64,000 bases of DNA, taken from Halorubrum sp. CBA1229 (lineage in GTDB: Archaea; Halobacteriota; Halobacteria; Halobacteriales; Haloferacaceae). Shown here piece by piece: positions 25,775-34,353 of the stretch. The translations under genes and the position numbers were made by a program. Where the stretch lies: NCBI RefSeq assembly GCF_003721435.2, contig NZ_CP054585.1, positions 186,001 through 250,000 of the forward strand. The letters are read 5' to 3'. Under the pieces are notes generated by a model. That model saw nothing but the letters and a program-made list of their open reading frames with translations. It had not been told where the DNA came from and made no database searches. Each line of letters starts with the position of its first letter. Within the stretch, counting starts at the first letter, position 1.

Positions 25775-26719
25775 TTAGTACTCGATGGCCGCGGAGTACC
25801 GGTCCAACACGAGCACGAACGCCGCGCCGGCGACTGCCGCGAGCGCGAACCGCGGCGCCGCGGCGCGCCACGTCTCGCTGCTCTCGGCCAGGCGGAGCGA
25901 CACCTCGACGAGGGGCGCCCGGAGCGCGCCCACGACCAGGCTGACGAGAAAGGCGAGCGTCGCGGCCCGGGCCCGCGCGAGCGCGTAGCGGATGGCGTGT
26001 GCGACCGTGAACAGCCCGACGACGCCGCCGGCGAGGAACGCCACCACGGGCGGGACGGTCGCGAGGAGCGCGTCGCTTCCGTTGCCGGTGAGGAACGCGA
26101 CGAGCCCATCAACGGCCCGGCTCACGGTGCCCGACATGTACTCGTACTGACCGAGCACGACCAGCAGAAGCGACCCGGAGATCCCCGGAAGCACCATCGC
26201 ACTGACCGCGACCGCGCCGGCGACGAAGACGACCGGCAGCGAGCTGCCGAGCGCGGTCGACGCGTACCCCGACGCGAGGAAGGCGAGCAGAAAGCCCGCG
26301 ATCGCCGCCGCCTTGCGACGGGGCGTGTCGAGCGCGACGCCGCCGAGCAACACGCCCGCCGACGCCGCGATCAACCCGAAGAAGAAGCCGTACGTCGCGA
26401 CCGGCCGGGTCGAAAGCAGATAGTTGACGCCGCTCAAGACGGCGACGACCGCCGTGCCGATCCCCGCGCCGAGCACGAGGAGGAAGGCGCCGTCGATCTC
26501 GTGGAACGCGGCGCGCGCGTCCGGGATGTTGGCGGGTCGGACGCCCGTGAGGATCCGTTGGATCCGTCCGGGATCGATCGCGGTGACGGCCGCGATCAGC
26601 CGCTCGTAGATGCCGACGATGAGCGCGATGGTGCCGCCGGAGACGCCGGGGACCGCGTCCGCGCTCCCCATCGCGATCCCCTTCAGATAGAGGGTCGCCC
26701 ACTCCCGGAGGCCGGCCAT
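25775..26719 (-). CDS. DUF368 (PopT-type) polyprenyl-phosphate translocase-like membrane protein
   Basis: A 314-residue multi-helix membrane protein with the DUF368 signature near the N-terminus, KGIAMGSADAVPGVSGGTIALIVGIYERL, and a second related glycine/proline motif VLPGISGSLLLVVLGQYEYM at about residue 185. DUF368 proteins were shown in bacteria to move undecaprenyl phosphate back across the membrane. The gene begins 6 bases after the stop of aglB on the same strand, so the two are almost certainly co-transcribed. That context supports recycling of dolichyl phosphate after glycan transfer, which is an inference for archaea. Confidence 0.88.
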   Translation of the reverse strand: MAGLREWATLYLKGIAMGSADAVPGVSGGTIALIVGIYERLIAAVTAIDPGRIQRILTGVRPANIPDARAAFHEIDGAFLLVLGAGIGTAVVAVLSGVNYLLSTRPVATYGFFFGLIAASAGVLLGGVALDTPRRKAAAIAGFLLAFLASGYASTALGSSLPVVFVAGAVAVSAMVLPGISGSLLLVVLGQYEYMSGTVSRAVDGLVAFLTGNGSDALLATVPPVVAFLAGGVVGLFTVAHAIRYALARARAATLAFLVSLVVGALRAPLVEVSLRLAESSETWRAAAPRFALAAVAGAAFVLVLDRYSAAIEY

Positions 26720-26725
26720 CGCTGG

Positions 26726-29700
26726 TTACGCGCTCGTCCCGTCCCGGGGCGTCGCGACGGTCGCCGTCGCGTCCGCGACAACCGGGCTCGCGGGCGTGAT
26801 CGCCGCGCTCTCGTTGCCTGAGCCGTCGCCATTAGAGCCGCTCCCGTCGACCGGACAGTCGGGGTCGCCGCTCGGGCAGTCGATGATTTCCTCTTCAAGC
26901 TCGACCGTCGCCGCCGCGTCGTCTTCGCCGACGACCTGGCCCTCGGTCACTTCGACCTGCCCGACGCGCTGGGTGGTGTACAGATCGTCGCCGGTCACCT
27001 GTTCGGTGCTGACGGTGTACGGCCCGGTCGCGCGGACGCTGGTGTTGGTGTAGCCGTTCTCGGGCCCGAACTCGTCGTACCCCGTCGTGGAGTACGGCAC
27101 CGTGAGTTCGAAGTTGCCGTTGGAGTCGGCCTCCGCGTACTGCGTGTACTCGAACGTCTGCCCGGAGGGCTTCTGCATCTCGACGGTCGCTTCAACTTCT
27201 TGGCCGGGCTGGGCGCCCGACCCCTCGATTGTCGCGCCGGGCACCCGTTCGAACGTCTTCACGTAGTCGTCTTGGAAGGCCGCGAGGAAGGATTCGCCGA
27301 GGATGTCCTCGACGCTCGTTCCCTCGGAGACGAGCTGTTGGAGCACGCGGACCTGCAGCGCGGAGGGCGACTGGCCCCGCGCCTGCGAGGCGTGGACGAG
27401 CCGGTGGTGTTCGAGGGCTGTGACGCGCTCGGAGGGGAGCGTCCCGACGCCGCCGACCTGGGCGCTGCCGTCCTCCGCGACGTACTCGCGGGCCGCGGTC
27501 ATGTTGTCGAACTGTTTGATCGTGGCTGTCGGGTCGGCCGGGAGCGTGTTCACCTCGACCTGCTCGCCGCTCTGCGTCTGGGCAGTCCGGGTCTCCCAGT
27601 CGACGACGACCGGTTCGGGCTCAACCGCGCTGCCGTAATGCTCGTACAGGCGGATCATCTGGCTCTCGTGGTAGCGCTGGGTGTTCACCTGCATCACCGT
27701 CTGGAACCCGCCCTGCTCGGTCTGCTGGTAGAGGACGCGGTTGAAATCGGAGCGCGTCTCGTTGCCCGAGTAGAAGGTGACAGGCGCGCCGAACTTGGAG
27801 TTCGGCGAGGCCATCTGCCAGTCGACCATCACGTAGCGGGTGTGTTCGCCCTCGGTGCTCTGGCTCGCGAGAACCTCGCGGGCCTGCTCCTCGCTCGGCG
27901 CGAGGAGGTAGTCGGCCGCTTCACCTGCATTTTGTTGGAACGGGTTCGCGTTCGGGATGCGCTCCGCGCGGGTGGTGATCCAGTGGCCGTAGTCCCACCA
28001 CGACTGCACGCCGTACGCGCCCTCCGGGTACTCAAAGTCGCCGTCGTCGGGGCGCTCGTAGGTGCCGTACAGCTCCATCGGGTTGTCCGCGCCCTCGAGT
28101 TCGCCGGGCGTGGGCGTCTCGTCGTTCATCCACTGGAGGCTGCCGTCCCACTGGGTGACGCCGCCGGGGCCGGTGTTCGCGCCGGCGGCCCAGACGGGGG
28201 TCGCCATCGCGACGAGCGGGACGATGAGGACGACGACGAGGGCGATCGCCGTCATCGCCTGCCACCCCTCGACGTCGCGGAGGTCGTCGAGCGAGCGGAG
28301 GCTGATCGCGTCGAGCGCGACCTGGAGGAAGTACGCCGCGCCGACCGCGACGATCACCGCGAGGTAGTAGTTGAAACGGGTCTGCGTGAACGCGGCGCTT
28401 CCGATGAACGCGGCCCAAACGACGAAGTACAGCTCCTCGGTATCGTACTCGACGAGGAACGTCGCGCCGACGAGGAAGGCGGCGGCGATGACGAGCCCGA
28501 CCACCTGCCAGCTCACGCCGACGACGCCGCCGACCGCGTCGTACAGTTGCGGGACCGCGTAGACGGAGCCGACGACCGCGAGCGCGGCCGGAATGTAGAG
28601 GGTGTGGGTGCTGTCGTCGGAGCGGTAGAGGGGGCGCGCGAGGACGTAGAGGATCGCGGCGAGCGCGAGGAAGAACGCGAAGCCGTACTGCGAGAGGACG
28701 AAGTCGGAGAAGGCGGCGTTCTGGAGCGGGGGTTGGCCCTCGCCGATCGTCTGGAACGTCGCACGGGCGCTGAACCCGACAAAGTTCAGAAGGTTACTGG
28801 TGAGCGTCGACCACAGCGAGGGAAGCGCCAGCCAGACGACGCCGGCGGACGCGAGGATGAGGCCGCCGACGGCCGGCGGGTACGTATTCACCTCGAGTTC
28901 GCGCGACTCCCACTGACGGGCGAGCCACGCAAGGAAGACGGCGCCGAGGGCGACTCCGAGCGGGAGCACGACCTGCGTGAGCGAGTAGCTGGTAACGCCG
29001 AAGGAGAAATTGTCGAGTGGAATCACCTGCATCAGCCCGGCGACGCCCATCGACACCGCGCCCGCGAACGCGATCGGTTCGGGACTCGTGTTGTGGTATA
29101 CATCGCTCGTGATCTTGATCGCGAGGAAGACGCCCGTGAACCCGACCATGAGAACGCCGGGCTGCCACGTCCACATGTACAGACCGAGTGCGACGCCCGC
29201 GGCAGCCGCGTACGCGGCCGGACGTTTGAGCGCGTCCCAGTCTTGATCGACGACGAGCTCCCAGACGGGCGCTTCGCGTTCGGCGACCGCGAAGGCGACG
29301 AGGAACGCGAGCACGGCAAGACTCTGGAAGAGGACTTCGGCCGCGCTGTGGTCCGGGAAGCCGACGAGACTGTAACTGAAGAAGGTGCCCGGGAAGAGAG
29401 CCAGGACGACCACGGCGGCGACCGCAGCGAAGCGGTCGACAAACCGGCGCGCGATGAAGTACGTCGGGATCGCAACGAGAGAGCCGGCGATTGGGGCCAT
29501 GATGAGCATGACCTCTTCGGTGCTGCCCATAATCGGGCGGGCGATCCAAACGCTGACTGCCATGATGTGATCCCATAGCGTTCCGAACTGGCCGGCCGAC
29601 CGGCCGACCGGGAAGCCGGTCCAGACGTCGAAGGGGAGGGTGTTCGGCCAGTTCTCGAGGAGGTAGCTCGTCTCGCGGAAGTGGTACCACGCGTCGTTAC

Positions 29701-29866
29701 CGCGGAAGTACACTTCGCCGTTCTGAATGAAATTCCCGTACGATCGGAGGCGGGTCCACAGCATGAAGGCCACGGCCACGAGGAGGAGCGGGACGTGGTA
29801 CCACCGTTGGAGGACATCGAGGGGCGATCCCCCGTCATCCCCGACGGCGTCGGTTTGCTCTCTCAT
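26726..29866 (-). CDS. aglB: Archaeal oligosaccharyltransferase AglB
   Basis: A 1046-residue STT3-family enzyme that transfers lipid-linked glycans to Asn in N-X-S/T sequons on the outer face of the membrane. The first 580 residues are about 13 membrane helices. An external-loop acidic motif with Asp58 is seen in FRGNDAWYHF, and a second in GFPDHSAAE. The catalytic/sequon-binding motif WWDYGH is at residues 623-628. The extracytoplasmic C-terminal half includes a long beta-rich domain, ending in a Ser/Gly-rich tail. A TATA-like TATATAAC at about 29910 on the minus strand would serve as promoter. It leads an operon with the DUF368 gene. Confidence 0.96.
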   Translation of the reverse strand: MREQTDAVGDDGGSPLDVLQRWYHVPLLLVAVAFMLWTRLRSYGNFIQNGEVYFRGNDAWYHFRETSYLLENWPNTLPFDVWTGFPVGRSAGQFGTLWDHIMAVSVWIARPIMGSTEEVMLIMAPIAGSLVAIPTYFIARRFVDRFAAVAAVVVLALFPGTFFSYSLVGFPDHSAAEVLFQSLAVLAFLVAFAVAEREAPVWELVVDQDWDALKRPAAYAAAAGVALGLYMWTWQPGVLMVGFTGVFLAIKITSDVYHNTSPEPIAFAGAVSMGVAGLMQVIPLDNFSFGVTSYSLTQVVLPLGVALGAVFLAWLARQWESRELEVNTYPPAVGGLILASAGVVWLALPSLWSTLTSNLLNFVGFSARATFQTIGEGQPPLQNAAFSDFVLSQYGFAFFLALAAILYVLARPLYRSDDSTHTLYIPAALAVVGSVYAVPQLYDAVGGVVGVSWQVVGLVIAAAFLVGATFLVEYDTEELYFVVWAAFIGSAAFTQTRFNYYLAVIVAVGAAYFLQVALDAISLRSLDDLRDVEGWQAMTAIALVVVLIVPLVAMATPVWAAGANTGPGGVTQWDGSLQWMNDETPTPGELEGADNPMELYGTYERPDDGDFEYPEGAYGVQSWWDYGHWITTRAERIPNANPFQQNAGEAADYLLAPSEEQAREVLASQSTEGEHTRYVMVDWQMASPNSKFGAPVTFYSGNETRSDFNRVLYQQTEQGGFQTVMQVNTQRYHESQMIRLYEHYGSAVEPEPVVVDWETRTAQTQSGEQVEVNTLPADPTATIKQFDNMTAAREYVAEDGSAQVGGVGTLPSERVTALEHHRLVHASQARGQSPSALQVRVLQQLVSEGTSVEDILGESFLAAFQDDYVKTFERVPGATIEGSGAQPGQEVEATVEMQKPSGQTFEYTQYAEADSNGNFELTVPYSTTGYDEFGPENGYTNTSVRATGPYTVSTEQVTGDDLYTTQRVGQVEVTEGQVVGEDDAAATVELEEEIIDCPSGDPDCPVDGSGSNGDGSGNESAAITPASPVVADATATVATPRDGTSA

Positions 29867-29964
29867 TACACGAAGTCACTTCCAAAACCTCCATAAGGCT
29901 TGTTATATACCGCCCGGCGGCGGGTTCAGAATCCTTATTGATCCGGGCGGGAAATTTGGCGCTA
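29867..29964. promoter_or_regulatory. Divergent promoter between aglB and the AglG-like gene
   Basis: About 100 bases. GGTATATAACAAG on the minus strand (around 29910) is a good TATA box for aglB. On the plus strand TCCTTATTGATCC about 30 bases before the ATG at 29965 may serve the glycosyltransferase. Confidence 0.5.
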
Positions 29965-30903
29965 ATGAAGGTCTCCGTCGTCGTCTGCACGTACACGATG
30001 GACCGCTACGACGTGTTCACGGAGGCCGTTGAGAGCGCGCTCGCACAGACGTACGATCCAATCGAGGTCGTGCTTGTGATCGACGGCAATCCCAAGGTGT
30101 ACGAGCGAGCGGTTGAGGACTTCGGCGAACGTGAGAACGTCGTTATTTCCGACAACGAGGAGAATGAAGGCATCTCCTACAGTCGGACGCGCGGCGCGGA
30201 GCTGGCGTCGGGGGAGATCGTCGCGTTCATCGACGACGACGGCGTGGCCGAGGAAGACTGGATCGCGAACCTCGTCGAGGTGTACGAGGAGATGGACGCG
30301 ATTGCGGTCGGCGGTGACGTGCGCCCGAACTGGCAGGGCGAGCGACCGGACTTTTTCCCGGAGGAGTTTTATTGGCTCGTCGGCTGCGTCGAGCCGGGCT
30401 TTGCCGAGGACGGCGAAGAGGTCCGGAACACGTACGGGTCGAACATTTCGTATCGGCGCGAGGCGTTCCTGCAGGTCGGCGGCTACGATCCGAACACGGG
30501 TCGGAAGGGGGACAAACATCTGCAGGCACACGAGGCGCCCGTGGGTATTCGACTCATGGAGGAGTTCGGTAAGGGGATGGTGTACACCGAGGACGCCGTC
30601 GTGCACCACACCCTGTTCGAGTATCGCGGGGAGTTCCGGTGGTTGGTGTTCAGGTCGTTTTGGCAGGGGTACTCCAAGCGCGTGATGGATCTACTGTACC
30701 CGGACGCGCCCGACGCCAAGGGTGACTACCTGAAGTGGTTGCTAACGGAACGGATTCCGCGCCGGTTAGAGGGGTTGGTTCGGTCGCCGTCGACGGCCGC
30801 GGTGACACAGCTCGGGGCGATAGGGGCATTTACTGCGGCCGTCGGGTTAGGGTATTTGTACGCGATGGCGACGCCGGGGCTGGTGGGGAAAGCGAATCAG
30901 TAG
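29965..30903 (+). CDS. aglG: AglG-like family 2 glycosyltransferase (glucuronosyltransferase type)
   Basis: A 312-residue GT2 enzyme. The GT-A core shows VSVVVCTYTMDRYD at the N-terminus, VVLVIDGNP, and the metal-binding DxD region AFIDDDG near residue 90. A C-terminal hydrophobic segment (GAFTAAVGLGYLYAMATPG, 30820-30880) would anchor it. The CTYTMDR variant and overall length are those of haloarchaeal glucosyl-dolichyl-phosphate glucuronosyltransferase AglG, which adds the second sugar to the lipid-linked glycan. It is divergent from aglB. Its likely donor, UDP-glucuronate, would need a UDP-glucose dehydrogenase; the copy in this window is degraded. Confidence 0.82.
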   Translation: MKVSVVVCTYTMDRYDVFTEAVESALAQTYDPIEVVLVIDGNPKVYERAVEDFGERENVVISDNEENEGISYSRTRGAELASGEIVAFIDDDGVAEEDWIANLVEVYEEMDAIAVGGDVRPNWQGERPDFFPEEFYWLVGCVEPGFAEDGEEVRNTYGSNISYRREAFLQVGGYDPNTGRKGDKHLQAHEAPVGIRLMEEFGKGMVYTEDAVVHHTLFEYRGEFRWLVFRSFWQGYSKRVMDLLYPDAPDAKGDYLKWLLTERIPRRLEGLVRSPSTAAVTQLGAIGAFTAAVGLGYLYAMATPGLVGKANQ

Positions 30904-30935
30904 CTAACTCTCGAGACGTTATGTAGTATCTTCGA

Positions 30936-31922
30936 TCAACGGTACCCGAGATCACGGAGGTGTTCTGCAACGTCGGTTTCGACAGAGTCGGATTCAATTT
31001 CGATATCGGGCTCTCGGGTGTGCTTGTCTTTTGCGGTGGTCTCTACCCACGGGACCTTTCGAACTACCGGATGAGGGAATCCCTCGGGGTGTCCGTATGC
31101 TTTCCACTCGCCGAAGGCTTCGCCATGATCAGACGTGATGACGACCTTTTCGGCGTCGATATTCTCTAAGAGCTCCTCGACATCGTCAAGCACCCACCGG
31201 AGCGTCTCCTTGTACGCGTGGTAGACTTCGTCACGAGAATCGTGGCCTTCTTCAAGAAGCTCGTAGCCACGGTTCTCGATGTTAGTCGCCTCTCGTCCTT
31301 CGCGATACGCAGCACCGATGTAGGGAAGGTGTGGTTGCGTGTAGTGGGTGATGATGCGATTGGCGTCACCGTTTCGTCCTTCCTCGATAGTGTAGTCCGT
31401 CATCGGTTCAGGAAGCACGGAACCGTAGGTATCGTCGTGGTTCGTCTCCCAAACCTCAATATGAGAGTGAAGAGTGTTCTCATCGACAGTAGACCAAGAA
31501 GAGATATCTAACGGGATGGTGTTGTTGGCTGGTGGTCGATTTCCACGTTTCAGTATCCCTGCACTAAACCCATTACCTGAGATATATGTTGTACCCTCAA
31601 TCTCCGCTCGGTATGAATCCGTCAGTGTATTTGCCATCCACTCGGCGGACTGACTGCCGACTGACCAGGTGCTATCGACATTCTCAATAAAACCGTACTC
31701 ACCGGCGACTTCTCGTAGAGTGTCTACGCGGCACGCATCGAGGATGACGAGCAGATCCCAGTCAGTCTCGTAGACATGCCGTCCGAATGGCCATCGGGAG
31801 GTAACGGCGTACCAAAGCGTGAGGTAGAGCGTGAACACGAAGTATAATGGGGCTCGTTTCGGATGCTCGCGGATGTGCTCACGGATCTCCGTGAACCACT
31901 CGCGGAAATTCGTCTCCATCAC
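30936..31922 (-). CDS. Alkaline-phosphatase-superfamily membrane hydrolase, type A copy 1
   Basis: A 328-residue protein with one membrane segment near residues 25-45 (APLYFVFTLYLTLWYAVTS). The hydrolase core follows: DWDLLVILDACRVD contributes a metal-binding Asp, GSQSAEWM holds a candidate Ser nucleophile, and TSDHGEAFGEW and YGHPEGFPHP give further metal ligands. It ends in HLRDLGYR. The closest relative in the window is 41664-42608, with the same LLDACR start. Such proteins transfer or hydrolyse phospho- or sulfo-groups on glycans. It is the first gene of the lower-GC island. The substrate is unknown. Confidence 0.78.
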   Translation of the reverse strand: MMETNFREWFTEIREHIREHPKRAPLYFVFTLYLTLWYAVTSRWPFGRHVYETDWDLLVILDACRVDTLREVAGEYGFIENVDSTWSVGSQSAEWMANTLTDSYRAEIEGTTYISGNGFSAGILKRGNRPPANNTIPLDISSWSTVDENTLHSHIEVWETNHDDTYGSVLPEPMTDYTIEEGRNGDANRIITHYTQPHLPYIGAAYREGREATNIENRGYELLEEGHDSRDEVYHAYKETLRWVLDDVEELLENIDAEKVVITSDHGEAFGEWKAYGHPEGFPHPVVRKVPWVETTAKDKHTREPDIEIESDSVETDVAEHLRDLGYR

Positions 31923-31979
31923 ACGCTGGTAGTGAACAGCCTATCAAGAAGACCGTGGTATCTGTGTCGTTGTTTCGAT

Positions 31980-33365
31980 TCAGAGATAGCCGAGTTCTTC
32001 CAGCTGAGACTCTACTGCACTGTTGACATCTGTTGTCTCGTTATTGGTGCTCACATCTTTGATATCTGTCGTGAATGGTACCTTGGCGTTTGCTGGGACG
32101 CGTTCAAAATCACCCTTGTGTTTGAGTACGTATTCGCCGTTCGTACGTTCGTAGTGGCGTGCTTCACCGTGTGAATTCCATACGTACTTGTCACAACCGG
32201 AGTTTATATAGGCGCACCGCGACACCCGGTTCCAGTAGTCGAAATCCTGATGATCAGTTGGAGGATGTGCCACGCCGAGGCCAGCGACTTCTACGGCGAT
32301 CGGAGACTCCCTCTCGAATTCGGTCCCGGTGGCGATCGCAGTGACTAGCTTTCCAAGGTCAAGGTGTGAGATTGGGGCAGATTCATCCAGTGATAGGTCA
32401 GCATTAACAACTTCAAGCGGAACGTGTACCAGCGCCTCCGACATATCCGGTGTGACGTGACCGAAGCGCCGCTCGTCGGTTGTCTCGCCGAGTTGTTCAC
32501 CGTGATCCGCCGTGATAACGACAGCTGTATCATCAGCCAAGCGTTCACAAAATTGGGCGACCTGTCGAGCGGTGTACTCAACGGCAGCAGCGTAGAGGTC
32601 GCGGTAGGCTGCGATGTCTAATTCATGTTCGTCGAACGTCTTGTCCATGTTCATCGACAAGGCACTGATGTCCGGGCTGCTATTGCGGTGATCGTCCGCT
32701 ATTAGCGACTGATCATATCCATGAACATTCGTTAACGGACCGTGCGCGTCCATAATATTCACGAACACGAAGGTCGGTTGTTCGGACTCGTTCAGTACGT
32801 GGCGTGTCCGAGACAGAATTCGCTTGCATCCATCATCGAATGGCTTCGGAAGGGGAAGTTTCTGGAACAGTTTCTCAGTCTGGGATGCGATGCCATTACC
32901 GAGGCTCTTCAGAGGGTGGCTGTGCTGTACACACGATGCTAGGAATTCTAGGTAGCGCGTCCAGCCATCTGTTGAGGATTCGTGCCAAAACTTCGATGGC
33001 GACAATCCCTCAGCCCAAGGCATCGAGGATTCCACGTGATAGAATTCATCGAAAAGTTCATCAAATCCGAATATCGGACTTGCGTACGGGTTCGCACTTA
33101 CGCCGACACACTGGAAGCCGTCCAGATTAGAAAGGAACGTATCCTCGGGGCCTAGTTTACCAAATGCTGGAGTGGCAGAATGGAATCCGTGCTGATGTGG
33201 TAGTATCTCTGTGAACATGCTCGCGTGGCTCGGGACGCTCCATGTACTTGCAGTACGACACTCCTCAAAAGAATGGTCTACAAGAGCATCAAGATCATCG
33301 GCATGTTGGTTGAAGTAGTCGTATCGGACCGTATCAAGACAGAGGAGCACGATATTTCGGGTCAT
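31980..33365 (-). CDS. Sulfatase-like alkaline-phosphatase-superfamily hydrolase, type B copy 1
   Basis: A 461-residue sulfatase-fold protein. It begins with the metal motif NIVLLCLDTVRYDYF. The nucleophile region is STWSVPSHASMF, with Ser where true sulfatases carry the Cys that becomes formylglycine, so it is more likely a phospho- or phosphoglycerol-transferase type, or a serine-type sulfatase. VVITADHGEQLGE and FGHVTPD give further metal ligands. It ends in QLEELGYL. It follows the type A hydrolase gene with 57 bases between, same strand, probably one transcript. Confidence 0.8.
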   Translation of the reverse strand: MTRNIVLLCLDTVRYDYFNQHADDLDALVDHSFEECRTASTWSVPSHASMFTEILPHQHGFHSATPAFGKLGPEDTFLSNLDGFQCVGVSANPYASPIFGFDELFDEFYHVESSMPWAEGLSPSKFWHESSTDGWTRYLEFLASCVQHSHPLKSLGNGIASQTEKLFQKLPLPKPFDDGCKRILSRTRHVLNESEQPTFVFVNIMDAHGPLTNVHGYDQSLIADDHRNSSPDISALSMNMDKTFDEHELDIAAYRDLYAAAVEYTARQVAQFCERLADDTAVVITADHGEQLGETTDERRFGHVTPDMSEALVHVPLEVVNADLSLDESAPISHLDLGKLVTAIATGTEFERESPIAVEVAGLGVAHPPTDHQDFDYWNRVSRCAYINSGCDKYVWNSHGEARHYERTNGEYVLKHKGDFERVPANAKVPFTTDIKDVSTNNETTDVNSAVESQLEELGYL

Positions 33366-33536
33366 AGGGCATTTACTACAGAAAACGATAAAGAAACCCT
33401 GGTATATTATTAGATCGAAGATATTGACGCCCGTACTCCAGATCTTGTTTCTGTTATTAAACCCACATGCGAGCGCACAAAAAACGTTCTCCCAAAATCG
33501 CGTAGTTGAGCTGTCGGGGAATTTTGATAACTGATA

Positions 33537-34070
33537 TTAATGAAACTTATTTTGTTTTTGCAAAGAGTGATAATGTTCCATATCCCGCATCGAGAACTGC
33601 TCTGCCGGATGGCCGCCAACAATTGCACCCTTCGAAATGTCGTCAACAACGGTCGATCCTGCTTGAATAATGGCCCCTTCCCCGATTTTGACGCCGGGAA
33701 GAATCGTTGTCCCAACACCTATCCACACATTATCTCCGATCTCAACTGGTTTTCGAATGTACGTAGAGTCATAAGGGATCGCATCCCCACTGCGATAGTT
33801 ATGGTTGCGGGTCAATATACGGACATCCGGGCCAGAGTGAAAATTGTCACCGATGGTGAGTTTTCCGTCTCCACGAACATGCAGTCCATTGAAGTTGACA
33901 TTGTTTCCCAACTTCGTTTTCGAATTAACCGAACTGGGACCATTCACTCTCAGGTTATCTCCCACTTCTTCGGCTGTTTCACGAACTAAATAAGTGTACT
34001 ATTGTCTGTGTAGGATATCTTTCGCTCCATTAAGCATTTCCCAGAGGCGCTTGATGACTTGTTTGATCAC
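33537..34070 (-). pseudogene. Hexapeptide-repeat acetyltransferase, interrupted by an amber codon
   Basis: The conserved part (33537-33965) is a WbbJ/Maa-type sugar O-acetyltransferase: KTKLGNNVNFNGLHV, VRILTRNHNYRSG, EIGDNVWIGVGTTILPGVKIG and VVGGHPAEQF-type end. Upstream in the same frame the N-terminus continues back to a GTG at 34070 (VIKQVIKRLWEMLNGAKDIL), giving the normal length of 177 codons, but codon 24 is TAG (33999-34001). Translation could restart only at the GTG at 33965, losing 35 residues. It is therefore probably inactive, or N-terminally shortened. It would have acetylated a glycan of this locus. Confidence 0.75.
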
Positions 34071-34353
34071 AATTTTATTGGATGCTAGACGGTCAGTTAA
34101 ATTCTCCGTATATACCATCCACTAATTCATATACGATCTGCTAAATTGTTTCTGGCCACTGGAGTATTGGTATCATATAAAATCATGGAATTGGACGGTG
34201 CCCGAGTTTTTAAGCGGTATACTCATTACTTCACTGTGAGCAACAGACACGAAAAATGCGAAATGACTGAACAGAAATGATCTCTTGAAATGTTCTGAGA
34301 TGGAGTCCACGGAATCAGAAATTGCTTAATCAAGGATGTTGAATAGACACAAA

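Noticed and set aside
27200-29578. 792-residue open frame opposite aglB
   Set aside because: Antisense shadow of aglB with no recognisable motif.
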